From the NCBI GenBank assembly GCA_045807945.1, contig JBJMGI010000117.1, positions 1 to 43,450 of the forward strand: a stretch of DNA of 43,450 bases, read 5' to 3'. This DNA is from CAVQGF01 sp045807945 (GTDB lineage Bacteria > Acidobacteriota > Terriglobia > Terriglobales > Acidobacteriaceae). The position numbers and the translations under genes are program-made. Positions 31,294-39,857 of the stretch are shown here, one piece after another; the stretch's first letter is position 1; the number at the start of each line of letters is the position of its first letter. The notes under the pieces were generated by a model. It saw only the letters and a list, made by a program, of their open reading frames with translations. It was not told the origin of the DNA and did no database searches.

Positions 31294-32871
31294 ATGCCTC
31301 TTAAAACACTATTCCTGAATCCGCCGTCGTTTGAAAATTTCGATGGCGGAGCCAGCTCGCGATGGCCTGCCACTCGCGAGATCGAGTCCTATTGGTACCC
31401 CGTTTGGCTGGCTTATCCTGCCGGCATGCTGGAAGGTTCCAAGCTGCTGGACGCCCCTCCGCACCACGTTTCCGCCGCTGAAACCATAAAAATGACCAAG
31501 GATTACGAGTTCCTGGTCCTTTTCACGTCCACCCCCGGCTTCAAGGGTGACTGTGCGATGGCAGAGCGGATGAAGCAGGAAAACCCGAATCTGAAGATCG
31601 CTTTTGTCGGACCGCACGTCACCACTCTTCCCGAGAAGACGCTGCGTGATTGCGCCGCGATCGACTTCATCGTGCGCAGAGAATTTGATTTCGCGACGGT
31701 TGAATTTGCGAATGGCAAGCCGCTGGCCGACATCGCTGGAATCTCCTACCTGAAAGACGACAAGTGCATCCACAATCCTGACCGCCCGTCTATCGAGGAC
31801 CTGGATTCCCTGCCCGACGTGGTTGACGTTTATAAGCGCGACCTCGACGTCCGCAAGTACAACGTTCCGTTCCTGCTGTATCCGTTCCTCTCGTTCTATA
31901 CGACCCGCGGCTGCCCGGCGCAGTGCACGTTCTGCTTGTGGCCGCAGCTTTTGAGCGGACATCCCTGGCGCAAGCGTTCCTCCGACCGCGTTGCGGTTGA
32001 GATGGCGAAGGTGAAGGAATACTGGCCTGATCTCGGCGAAGTATTCTTCGATGACGATACCTTCAACATCCAGAAGGCGCGCACCGTTGAGCTGTGCTCG
32101 AAGCTGAAGCCGCTGAAGATGACTTGGAGCTGCACTTCGCGCGTAACCACCGATTACGAGACGCTCAAGGCGCAGAAGGAAGCTGGCTGCCGTCTGCTGA
32201 TTGTTGGATATGAATCCGGCAATGCGCAGATTTTGAAGAACATTAAGAAGGGCGCTACGGTTGAACGCGCACGCGACTTTACGCGCGACACGAAAAAACT
32301 GGGGCTTACAGTCCACGGCGATTTCATCATCGGACTTCCCGGCGAAACGCGCGAGACGATCGAGCAAACGATCAAGTTCGCAAAAGAGCTCGACGTCGAG
32401 ACGATCCAGGTCTCGCTGGCACATGCTTATCCTGGAACCGAACTGTTCGAGTTCGCCAAGGAGAACGGCTTCATCGTGAACACCACTCAGATGGTGGACG
32501 ATGGCGGCCATCAGTTGGCGCAGATCGAATATCCGGGGCTGCCGCGTGAAGAAGCTCTGGATGCCGTGCATCGCTTCTACGACGAGTACTACTTCCGTCC
32601 GAAGGCGGTCTTCCGCATCGTTCGCAAGGCGTTCTTCAACACAGTGGAACGCAAGCGTCTCTACAAAGAAGCCAAGTCGTTCATGAAACTGCGCGCCGCG
32701 CGCATGAAGATCGTCAAGGCTAGCCGCAAGGCCGGAACCTTCAATCCTGCGCTGCCGAAAGCGAATGGCAACGGGAATGGCGTGGTGAAGCCGAATGGAC
32801 ACGCAGTGAACCCGCTGCCGATCCTGCAGACGGAGTCGCAGCAAGAGACGCAGAGCATCAGCGGCGATTAG
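31294..32871 (+). CDS. hpnJ: Hopanoid cyclitol ether radical SAM enzyme HpnJ
   Basis: A 525-residue B12-binding-type radical SAM protein. The N-terminal half (about 1-190) is a cobalamin-binding-like Rossmann domain (FKGDCAMAERMKQENP, VGPHVTTLPEKTL); the radical SAM core holds the cluster cysteines C207-x3-C211-x2-C214 in TTRGCPAQCTFCLWP. The C-terminal tail (about 480-525) is low complexity. The whole-length likeness and the hopanoid neighbourhood point to HpnJ, which in Burkholderia is needed for bacteriohopanetetrol cyclitol ether, acting after HpnI and HpnK on the sugar. Neither hpnI nor hpnK is in the window. AAAGG lies 9 bases before ATG 31294. Confidence 0.88.
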   Translation: MPLKTLFLNPPSFENFDGGASSRWPATREIESYWYPVWLAYPAGMLEGSKLLDAPPHHVSAAETIKMTKDYEFLVLFTSTPGFKGDCAMAERMKQENPNLKIAFVGPHVTTLPEKTLRDCAAIDFIVRREFDFATVEFANGKPLADIAGISYLKDDKCIHNPDRPSIEDLDSLPDVVDVYKRDLDVRKYNVPFLLYPFLSFYTTRGCPAQCTFCLWPQLLSGHPWRKRSSDRVAVEMAKVKEYWPDLGEVFFDDDTFNIQKARTVELCSKLKPLKMTWSCTSRVTTDYETLKAQKEAGCRLLIVGYESGNAQILKNIKKGATVERARDFTRDTKKLGLTVHGDFIIGLPGETRETIEQTIKFAKELDVETIQVSLAHAYPGTELFEFAKENGFIVNTTQMVDDGGHQLAQIEYPGLPREEALDAVHRFYDEYYFRPKAVFRIVRKAFFNTVERKRLYKEAKSFMKLRAARMKIVKASRKAGTFNPALPKANGNGNGVVKPNGHAVNPLPILQTESQQETQSISGD

Positions 32872-32874
32872 TTC

Positions 32875-33282
32875 GTGACCTTCCGCAAATACCTGGTCCT
32901 GGCCGCCATGGTGGTCTTCGGATCGCTAGGCGACCTGCTTCTCAAGCGCGGCATGAGTGCGCTTGGGCCTATCTCCATACACGACTGGACGCATGCCATC
33001 ACCGCGCTATTCAACCCCTGGGTGGCGTGTGGCGTCATTCTACTGATCGGCTTCTTCGCAGCATATTCTTCCGCTCTCTCCTGGGCTGATCTTACCTACG
33101 TGATGCCCGCGACTTCGCTCGGCTACGTCTTCATCGCTTTGCTTTCCGTTTTTGTGCTGCATGAGAACGTGTCGGTCACCCGCTGGATCGGGATCATTCT
33201 GATCAGTTCGGGCGTGGCAGTGATAGGACAATCGCATAACACCACGGAAAAAATAGCGCACGGGCCGGAGGCAATCCTGTGA
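32875..33282 (+). CDS. EmrE/DMT-like small membrane transporter, subunit 1
   Basis: A 135-residue protein with four hydrophobic helices (about 5-22, 40-65, 73-95 and 99-120), the size and pattern of small-multidrug-resistance or ArnE/ArnF-like proteins. It contains SWADLTYVMPATSLGYVFIA, the conserved third helix. GTG 32875 is the likely start, three bases after the hpnJ stop. Its stop overlaps the start of the second subunit gene (GTGA, 33279-33282). A pair of half-size proteins suggests a heterodimer; following hpnJ, it may flip a hopanoid or lipid-linked sugar. That role is inference. Confidence 0.82.
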   Translation: MTFRKYLVLAAMVVFGSLGDLLLKRGMSALGPISIHDWTHAITALFNPWVACGVILLIGFFAAYSSALSWADLTYVMPATSLGYVFIALLSVFVLHENVSVTRWIGIILISSGVAVIGQSHNTTEKIAHGPEAIL

Positions 33283-33659
33283 CGCTCGTCTACACGTGGT
33301 CCACGATCGTGATCATGGTGCTGTCGACGACTGTGGGCGACACTTTGCTCGCTCGAGCGATGAAGCAGGTTGGGGATCTCAGTGAGTTGCGGCGCACCCG
33401 AGGCATCCTGGCCGTGGTTAAGGCGGCGATGCTGAATTTAGATATGCTGGCGGCGCTCTTCTTCTTCGCCGTGGGCTTCTTCACGCTGTTGGTGAGTCTG
33501 TCATGGGCAGACCTAAGCCTGGTGGTTCCCGCAACTGCTTCGCTAACGTTTGTGACCAACGCAATCGCAGCGAAATTGTTTTTGCGCGAGAACGTTGACG
33601 GCCGGCGCTGGGCCGCGAACATCCTGGTGTGTATAGGCGTGGCGTTGCTGGCGAGCTAG
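33279..33659 (+). CDS. EmrE/DMT-like small membrane transporter, subunit 2
   Basis: A 126-residue paralog of the preceding protein, with four predicted helices and the same third-helix text, LSWADLSLVVPATASLTFVT, where the first subunit has LSWADLTYVMPATSLGYVFI. Subunit 2 carries a longer Arg/Lys-rich loop after helix 1 (KQVGDLSELRRTRG). GTG 33279 overlaps the upstream stop by four bases. It ends two bases before the convergent hpnE stop. Heterodimeric partners of this type include ArnE/ArnF, which flip a lipid-linked aminosugar. Confidence 0.82.
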   Translation: MTLVYTWSTIVIMVLSTTVGDTLLARAMKQVGDLSELRRTRGILAVVKAAMLNLDMLAALFFFAVGFFTLLVSLSWADLSLVVPATASLTFVTNAIAAKLFLRENVDGRRWAANILVCIGVALLAS

Positions 33660-33661
33660 AT

Positions 33662-35041
33662 CTATCCGAATATCCGCATCAGGCCTGAAGCGGGCAAATC
33701 AGCTTTGAGATTGGAATGTGAGCCGACGAGTGCGTCGGCAGCTTTGTAGCCGCTGCGAACGGCGCCTTCCATCGTCGCGGGCCAGCCGGTCGCGGTCCAA
33801 TCGCCGGCAAGAAAGAGCCGTGGCGAATCGGTGACAGCTGACGGGCGGTACTCGTCGGACATTGGCAGGGCCGAGTAGGTGGCTTTGATCTCTTTGATCA
33901 CCGTAGATTTCACGACCTGTGCGTTATTGATCTCGGGGAAGAATTCCTTCAACTCAGAAAGCGCAAGGTCGAGGATCTCCTGCTTGGATTTTTCGACGAG
34001 AGTCTTGGAAGAGCTGACTACCAGTTCCAGATAGCTCCCCCCGCCCTGCTTCCCCCCACCGTTTTGCAGAACACTCTTGTTGAACATCCACTGGATGGTG
34101 CGGTCGAGCAGGACGGCGTGCGGCAAGTCGGTCACGACACGATCGAACCAGAAGTGAATGCCGGTAATGGGAGATGTTTCGAAGCGCTTTAGCTTCTGCT
34201 GAAGAACAGTGGCGTCCCCAGCCAGCATTTTCGCCAGCACATCGAAGGGCACGGCGCTTACGACTGCATCGAAGGTGATCAGCTTGCCCGTAACGACTAG
34301 CTCAACGCCCGCCTCCGATGAACGCACCGACTCGACCGAGCTGCGCAGCAACACTTCTCCGCCGCGCTTGCGGATGTAATCACCAGCGACACTGTACAGC
34401 TCGGACAGTGGGACTGAGGGAACGCCCATGCGGCCGGCCACGGCCGACTTCAGGAACGATTCGCGGAAGACCTGCGCGGCGTAGTGCACCGACATGCGGT
34501 CGAGCGACTCGTTCAGAGCGCTGACCAGCACCGGCTCCCAAAAACGCTGGATAGCCCGCGGGGTTTGGCCGTGGCGCTCGAGCCATGAGAGGAAATCCTC
34601 CTCCGTCTCTTTCGGCAGACCGGGCATTAGAGCCAGAAGACCGCGCGCGATCGCGTCTTTGTCACCGATGGATAGGAACTTGGCTCGCATGAATGAAGGC
34701 GTGCTGTGAAAGGGCGCGGGCAAGAACGAGGAGCCAAGCACGGAGGTCCGGCCGCCGGGCTCGATGAAGTTCAATCGGTCGTACCAGCGGATCTGGTCTT
34801 CGACACCGAGCCGCTTGTAAAGATCGATGAGGTTGGTGCAGCAGCCGAGCAGGACGTGCTGGCAGTTATCCACGGTTTCGTTGGTGCCGGGATGCTCGTA
34901 GGAAGAAGCCCGGCCGCCAAGGTATGGGCGGCGCTCGAACAACGTGACCTGCATGCCAGCATCAGCCAGTGCGCATCCTGCGGAGAGGCCGGCGAGCCCG
35001 CCGCCGATGACGGCTACTTTTGAATTATTTGGGATGCTCAT
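33662..35041 (-). CDS. hpnE: Hydroxysqualene dehydroxylase HpnE
   Basis: A 459-residue FAD-dependent amine-oxidase-like protein. It has the dinucleotide motif VAVIGGGLAGLSAG (about residues 9-22), the ERRPYLGGRASS segment, ETVDNCQHVLLGC, and a C-terminal LFLAGDWTATGWPATMEGAV that holds the flavin. HpnE reduces hydroxysqualene to squalene, the third step after HpnD and HpnC. I start at ATG 35041, which overlaps the hpnD stop (ATGA, 35038-35041). The frame extends 52 more codons upstream inside hpnD and is not used. Confidence 0.92.
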   Translation of the reverse strand: MSIPNNSKVAVIGGGLAGLSAGCALADAGMQVTLFERRPYLGGRASSYEHPGTNETVDNCQHVLLGCCTNLIDLYKRLGVEDQIRWYDRLNFIEPGGRTSVLGSSFLPAPFHSTPSFMRAKFLSIGDKDAIARGLLALMPGLPKETEEDFLSWLERHGQTPRAIQRFWEPVLVSALNESLDRMSVHYAAQVFRESFLKSAVAGRMGVPSVPLSELYSVAGDYIRKRGGEVLLRSSVESVRSSEAGVELVVTGKLITFDAVVSAVPFDVLAKMLAGDATVLQQKLKRFETSPITGIHFWFDRVVTDLPHAVLLDRTIQWMFNKSVLQNGGGKQGGGSYLELVVSSSKTLVEKSKQEILDLALSELKEFFPEINNAQVVKSTVIKEIKATYSALPMSDEYRPSAVTDSPRLFLAGDWTATGWPATMEGAVRSGYKAADALVGSHSNLKADLPASGLMRIFG

Positions 35042-35952
35042 ACGGTGAGCGGCCGGACGAAGATGCGCGCGTACCAGGCTTTCGCGAGCACGCTCATCTT
35101 CTCCCAGAATGTCAGGCGTGTCCGCTTCGTGAATACGTCGAAATCGTTCGCGGCGATTTTTTCCAGCAGGCTGCGATAGATCGTGACCAGAGCCCAAAGG
35201 GCGGGGCGGCTGTCGGCGTCCATCAGCGGGAGCAGATCCGTCGCTGCCGCATAGTATTCGCGCGCGCGATCAGCCTGAAAGCCAAGCAGCGTTTGCCACT
35301 TCTTGCTGTCATCAGGCGACGATGGAGCGTTGGTGTTGGAGACACCGAAGCGAGCCAAGTCTTCTTGTGGGATATAGACGCGGCCCAAAGAGGAATCTTC
35401 TTTCACGTCCCGGATGATGTTCGTGAGCTGAAAGGCGATGCCGAGGCGCTCTGCGAGAGCTTCCGCCTTCGAATCGCGATAGCCGAAGATGTGGATGCAA
35501 ACTAGTCCGACGACCGAAGCGACGTAATAGCAGTAGCGGTAAAGATCGTTGAACGTCGCAAAGCGCGAGTAGGATCCGGGGTCAAGGTCCATCGCAGTGC
35601 CGGCCACCAATTGTTCGAACAGGTCGGCGGGGATGTTGAACCGGTGCTGCGCGTCTGCAAGCGCGTAGAGCACAGGATCATCACAAACATTGCCGGCGAA
35701 ATAAGTCTGCGCTTCAGCAAGCCAGGCTGCGAGCCTTTGCCTGCGCTCGTCATCCGGGATGGAACGATCGTCCGTGATGTCGTCGGCATGGCGCATGAAC
35801 GCGTAGACGGCGCAAATCGCATTGCGCTTTTCTTCGGGCAAGACCAGGAACGAGAAATAGAAATTCTTGGCGGCGCGGCGGGCAATCCCGCGGCAGACCG
35901 CATAAGCGTGCTCTAGCTGAATGGGGTTCAACGCTGGGGCTGTGGTTGGCAT
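35038..35952 (-). CDS. hpnD: Presqualene diphosphate synthase HpnD
   Basis: A 304-residue squalene/phytoene-synthase-fold enzyme. The first aspartate motif is HADDITDD (Asp57, Asp61), the second QLTNIIRDVKED, both binding Mg-diphosphate; VYIPQEDLARFGV follows, as in this family. HpnD condenses two farnesyl diphosphates to presqualene diphosphate. It could be confused with phytoene synthase, but its place between hpnC and hpnE decides. I start at ATG 35952; the long upstream extension overlaps hpnC in another frame. It starts 11 bases after hpnC. Confidence 0.92.
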   Translation of the reverse strand: MPTTAPALNPIQLEHAYAVCRGIARRAAKNFYFSFLVLPEEKRNAICAVYAFMRHADDITDDRSIPDDERRQRLAAWLAEAQTYFAGNVCDDPVLYALADAQHRFNIPADLFEQLVAGTAMDLDPGSYSRFATFNDLYRYCYYVASVVGLVCIHIFGYRDSKAEALAERLGIAFQLTNIIRDVKEDSSLGRVYIPQEDLARFGVSNTNAPSSPDDSKKWQTLLGFQADRAREYYAAATDLLPLMDADSRPALWALVTIYRSLLEKIAANDFDVFTKRTRLTFWEKMSVLAKAWYARIFVRPLTV

Positions 35953-35963
35953 GGCGCCTGCGC

Positions 35964-36911
35964 TCACGCGGTGTAGACCCGGGGACTCATTTTGTGGAAG
36001 GCGGTGCGCAGCACCAGCCAGAGTTTTTGCGACTTCGAGATCACCGGTCGGCAACGCAGCACGTCGTAGCCCTGGCGCTCGATCGCGTTCAGGATCGCTT
36101 GCCCACCGCGCGAGAAGAGTTCTATGTCCAATGCGAGTTCGTGGTCCACCATGCCGCGGAGGGGAAGACCACGCGCAAACCACTCACGAGCTCGGGCGAC
36201 CTCGAACCGCATCAGCTCACGAAATTCGGGAGTGAATCTGCAGCCAGCGATGTCGGATTCCGCAACACCGAATTTTCGCATGCTCTCGAGCGGGAGATAG
36301 ATGCGCCCCTTGCGATAGTCCACGGGAATGTCTTGCCAGAAATTTGCGAGCTGGAGCGCGGTGCAGGTGTAATCAGATAAAGCTTGTCGTTCGGCGTCAC
36401 GGTAACCGCAAATGTAGAGCACGAGCCGGCCGACTGGGTCGGCGGAGTAGCGGCAATAGCCAAGCAGGTCATCGAAGGTCTCATAGCGGCTCACCCGCTG
36501 GTCCTGGCGGAAGGCCTTCAGCAGGTCGGCAAAGGGCTGCTTGGGAACGTCGCAGGCGCGAACCGTCTCGCGCAAGGCGACAAAGACGGGGTGCCGCGGA
36601 TTGCCGTCGTAGCAGGCGTCGAGCTCGGCCTCCCACTCGTCCAGCAGAACGAGCGACTGCTGGGGATCGCCGACCTCGTCCCCTAAGTCGTCTGAAATGC
36701 GGCAGTAGGCGTAAACGCTATAAAAGTGCGGCTTCAGGCGCTCAGGGAGGAACCATGTCGCGACGGAGAAGTTCTCGTAATGGGACTTGGCCAGGCGTTC
36801 ACAATAGGCCTTGGCGTCGCTGAGGCTTGGGGCCTGCGCAGGAATGGCGTACTCCGGCGGAAGGGCGGCCCAGGCGGAGGCGTCCGGTATGCGGTTGGGG
36901 AGCGCGGACAT
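35964..36911 (-). CDS. hpnC: Hydroxysqualene synthase HpnC
   Basis: A 315-residue member of the squalene/phytoene synthase family. The first motif reads CRISDDLGDEVGD and the second LANFWQDIPVDYRKGRIYLP; ENFSVATWFLPERLKPHF near residue 46 is typical of HpnC. It converts presqualene diphosphate to hydroxysqualene. The C-terminal KLWLVLRTAFHKMSPR may touch the membrane. ATG 36911 is the first in-frame start. Fifty-three bases separate it from the upstream dehydrogenase. Confidence 0.92.
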   Translation of the reverse strand: MSALPNRIPDASAWAALPPEYAIPAQAPSLSDAKAYCERLAKSHYENFSVATWFLPERLKPHFYSVYAYCRISDDLGDEVGDPQQSLVLLDEWEAELDACYDGNPRHPVFVALRETVRACDVPKQPFADLLKAFRQDQRVSRYETFDDLLGYCRYSADPVGRLVLYICGYRDAERQALSDYTCTALQLANFWQDIPVDYRKGRIYLPLESMRKFGVAESDIAGCRFTPEFRELMRFEVARAREWFARGLPLRGMVDHELALDIELFSRGGQAILNAIERQGYDVLRCRPVISKSQKLWLVLRTAFHKMSPRVYTA

Positions 36912-36964
36912 TCCTATTGATTATCTAGGGCAAGCAGTGCTGGAAGCAACTTAAAACGCCAAAT

Positions 36965-38002
36965 TCAGTGGCCGGGAATGATGGCGGTTTTAATGTCGCC
37001 GGTGCGGTTGAGCATGTGGCGAAGGATGTCCTGCAGCTTGGATAGGGGGGCCTCGCCGGTGATGTAGTCGGTAGGCTGGACCTTCTTCTCGGCGATCAGC
37101 TTGAAGGCGCGGCGGACGGTATCCGGCGTGTGGTGGAAGGTCGCCTTCAGGGTGATCTCGGAATAGTGCAGGCGGTTGGTGTCTATCTCGACCTTGGTGC
37201 CGGACGGGCATCCGCCGAACAGGTTGACCGTGCCACCCTTGCGGGCCATATCGATCGCCCACTGCCACGCCTGTGGACGGCCGACAGCCTCGATCACGAC
37301 GTCTACGCCGCGGCCGCCGGGCGTGAGTGCACGAACCGCTTCAACCGTATCTACGCGATCGTTGATCTGAACAACTTGTTCGGCGCCGAATTTCCTCGCT
37401 GCAGAAACCTGTTCGTCGCGCTTGACCACCGCGATGGGGTTGCAACCGATAGCTTTCGCAACCTGCAGGAACATCAATCCGATGGGACCGCCGCCGATAA
37501 CGGCGACGTTGTCGCCGATCTCAACCCCGGTCTCCTGCAATCCGCGGAGGACGCAGGCCAGAGGCTCGGTCATCGCAGCGGATTCGAAGCTCATCCCTTG
37601 CGGAATCGCAAGCATGTTGAGCTCAACAATGCGCTTGGGAACCTTGATGTATTCGGCATATGCGCCGTTGTTGAAGAGCAAATCTTCGCAGAGATTTTCC
37701 TGATGCTTCGAACAATAGAAGCAAGCCTGGCAGGGTGCTGAGTTCAGCGCGACCACGCGCATGCCTTTGCGGAATCCTTTTACGCCGGGACCGACTTCTT
37801 CGATGACTCCCGCGAGTTCGTGCCCGAAGAGAGCGGGCGGCACGATCATGCGCGCGTGATATCCGCGTTGATAGACCTTGAGATCGGTGCCGCAGGTCAG
37901 CGCGACCTGCACTTTGATCAACACCTCGCCCTCACCCACCCGTGGGATCGGGACTTGCTCGATCTTCACGTCCTCTTTTCCGTAGAGGACGGCGGCTGTC
38001 AT
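36965..38002 (-). CDS. Zinc-dependent medium-chain dehydrogenase, copy 1
   Basis: A 345-residue MDR-family dehydrogenase. Catalytic zinc ligands are in LTCGTDLKVY and FGHELAG; the structural zinc site is C-x2-C-x2-C-x7-C in CQACFYCSKHQENLC; the NAD site is AVIGGGPIGLM. It looks like sorbitol/threonine dehydrogenases, so an alcohol-to-ketone oxidation on a polyol or sugar is likely. Within a hopanoid operon it may act on the side chain, but this is not established. ATG 38002 is chosen; TTG 38014, with GAGGAAAG upstream, is an alternative. It follows copy 2 closely. Confidence 0.85.
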   Translation of the reverse strand: MTAAVLYGKEDVKIEQVPIPRVGEGEVLIKVQVALTCGTDLKVYQRGYHARMIVPPALFGHELAGVIEEVGPGVKGFRKGMRVVALNSAPCQACFYCSKHQENLCEDLLFNNGAYAEYIKVPKRIVELNMLAIPQGMSFESAAMTEPLACVLRGLQETGVEIGDNVAVIGGGPIGLMFLQVAKAIGCNPIAVVKRDEQVSAARKFGAEQVVQINDRVDTVEAVRALTPGGRGVDVVIEAVGRPQAWQWAIDMARKGGTVNLFGGCPSGTKVEIDTNRLHYSEITLKATFHHTPDTVRRAFKLIAEKKVQPTDYITGEAPLSKLQDILRHMLNRTGDIKTAIIPGH

Positions 38003-38015
38003 CTTCTTCGTCAAA

Positions 38016-39134
38016 CTATTTTCTTTCCTCGTGCCAGGCGAGGCCTGGGCTGATCACGATCTTCATTGAATCCGGCTGAGGATTGGCCGCAAGTTGCAGC
38101 CCCTCGATCGCTTTCCCCAAGGGGAAACGATGGGAAATGAGCCGGGTAAGGTCTATCCCAGAGTTAAACACAAAATCGGCGGACAAGTTCTGCAAATCCA
38201 CTGAGGCAGAATATGACCCAAGCAGCGTCTTTTCATCCATGCAGACGGCTGACGGATCGAATTCTGCCTTGCTGCGGACGGTCTGCGCGAAGAGCAGGAC
38301 GCGACCGCCGGGGCGCGTAGCATCCAACGCCTTTTGAATGAGAGAGTTGCTGGCCACGGCGACAATGACTGCGTCGGCCCCGCGACCTTCGGTCATAGAC
38401 TTGATTTCGCTAATGACATCCGCGCTGCCGTCAATGGTTTCGGCGATTCCGAGGCTGTTAGCGAGTGTGAGTCGTTGCTTGTATAAGTCGCTCGTGACAA
38501 CGCGTGCGCCGGCGCGTTTCGCGAGCAGCGCGAGGATGATCCCGATGGGGCCTTGACCGATCACGAGGACGGTTTCGCCGTCTTTTAATTGAAGCGTCTC
38601 GATTCCCTTCAAGCACGTGTTTACCGGCTCGATGTAGCTGGCCTGTTCGTAGGAGACGTGGTCGGGAATCTTTACGACGCCTTTTTTTACGATCCAATCC
38701 ATCACGCGGACGTACTCGGAGAATCCGCCGCCGCTGGGTTCGTGGCCCGCGGTCACTCCGACTTTTTTGTATGTCGGGCATTGCGCGAAGACTTTGCGCT
38801 CGCAGTAATAGCAATTGCCGCAGGGAATGTGATGGAAGACCATCACGCGGTCACCGATCTCGAAGTTTTTGACGCCGTCACCCATAGCAGCAACCTGGCC
38901 GGCGATCTCGTGTCCGAAGATGCGCGGAGCGGAGTGCGAGCCGGTGGATATCTTTTTCAAATCGGTGCCACAGATACCGCAGGTGTGCACGCGGACGAGA
39001 AGCTCTCCCGGGCCGATCTGCGGGACGGGAACGGATTCGACGCGCACGTCGTTCTTGCCGTGGTAAACAGCAGCCTGCATGGTGGCAGGAATCCTCTGCA
39101 CTTCGCTACGCGTCGCTTTTGCGGTCACAGGCAT
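38016..39134 (-). CDS. Zinc-dependent medium-chain dehydrogenase, copy 2
   Basis: A 372-residue MDR-family dehydrogenase related to copy 1. Catalytic zinc ligands lie in CGICGTDLKK and FGHEIAG; structural zinc in CGNCYYCERKVFAQC; NAD site in LVIGQGPIGIIL. It has a longer N-terminus than copy 1. Its ATG follows the hpnG stop without a gap (TAAATG), so it is in the same operon. Two diverged dehydrogenases in series suggest two oxidation/reduction steps or an epimerisation through a ketone. Confidence 0.86.
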   Translation of the reverse strand: MPVTAKATRSEVQRIPATMQAAVYHGKNDVRVESVPVPQIGPGELLVRVHTCGICGTDLKKISTGSHSAPRIFGHEIAGQVAAMGDGVKNFEIGDRVMVFHHIPCGNCYYCERKVFAQCPTYKKVGVTAGHEPSGGGFSEYVRVMDWIVKKGVVKIPDHVSYEQASYIEPVNTCLKGIETLQLKDGETVLVIGQGPIGIILALLAKRAGARVVTSDLYKQRLTLANSLGIAETIDGSADVISEIKSMTEGRGADAVIVAVASNSLIQKALDATRPGGRVLLFAQTVRSKAEFDPSAVCMDEKTLLGSYSASVDLQNLSADFVFNSGIDLTRLISHRFPLGKAIEGLQLAANPQPDSMKIVISPGLAWHEERK

Positions 39135-39857
39135 TTAGCGGGAAACCTCAGACATTTGTGAAACGGCTCCACCTTCTCTTGCGGTTCCGATCTCCTGCTT
39201 CAGGCGCTCACAAAGAACATGCGAGGCGCGCCGGCTGTTGCGCGCGAGTCGCCAAACCGTTGGCCAGATCCATGGGCGTATAACGCTATAGATGACGAAG
39301 CTGCCGGTTTGGAAGCGGCCCTTTTCGTCGATGAAGCGGCCCATCGGGGGCATGGGAAAGTCGAGCTCGTCTGAGATGACCTTGATCGCGCGAAATGGGA
39401 CACCGTAGATGCGCGCGACATCCGCGACCGAGTAGGCTTCCATGTCCACGGCTTCGGCTCCGTGCTTCTTTGCGAGCGTTAATTTCTGTTCGTGTCCAGC
39501 GACAGCACCGGCGCTGACGAGAGTGCCGGAGCCGGTGCCATTTGAGATCTCGGTGTCATCTGCTGCGCAAACAATCTTCTTCGGCTCGAAGATGTCGGCC
39601 GCTTCGAGTTTCGCATTCAACGCACCGGCGAAACCGACGGAAAGAAAGCCACGCACCTCACCATTGCAACGCTTGTAGGCGGTATCGGCCGCGATGCGAC
39701 CGGCAATTGGTCCCATCCCCGCGACTGCGACCACCGCATCCCTTCCTTCAAAAATATCCACCCCATGCCGCTGCGCGGTCGTGTGGGAATGTTCCCAGCC
39801 GCGCACCAAGGCGGCGACTTCGATCTCGGCAGCGGCGATGATGACGAGCTTAGACAT
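39135..39857 (-). CDS. hpnG: Hopanoid nucleosidase/phosphorylase HpnG
   Basis: A 240-residue protein of the nucleoside phosphorylase/MTA nucleosidase fold. It opens KLVIIAAAEIEVAALVRGW, has VGFAGALNAKLEAADIF and the catalytic-type VDMEAYSVADVARIYGVPFR with KVISDELD. HpnG removes adenine from adenosylhopane to give ribosylhopane. ATG 39857 overlaps the hpnA stop by eight bases. The frame extends further upstream inside hpnA and is not used. Length is usual for the family. Confidence 0.9.
   Translation of the reverse strand: MSKLVIIAAAEIEVAALVRGWEHSHTTAQRHGVDIFEGRDAVVAVAGMGPIAGRIAADTAYKRCNGEVRGFLSVGFAGALNAKLEAADIFEPKKIVCAADDTEISNGTGSGTLVSAGAVAGHEQKLTLAKKHGAEAVDMEAYSVADVARIYGVPFRAIKVISDELDFPMPPMGRFIDEKGRFQTGSFVIYSVIRPWIWPTVWRLARNSRRASHVLCERLKQEIGTAREGGAVSQMSEVSR

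Noticed and set aside
31309..32844. 511-codon open frame on the minus strand opposite hpnJ
   Set aside because: It lies fully antisense to a clearly recognisable radical SAM gene and has no recognisable domain; its length is due to high GC content.
35038..36911. Phytoene synthase (carotenoid) instead of HpnC/HpnD
   Set aside because: Same fold, but the order hpnC-hpnD-hpnE and the link to hpnA, hpnG, hpnH and shc identify squalene formation.
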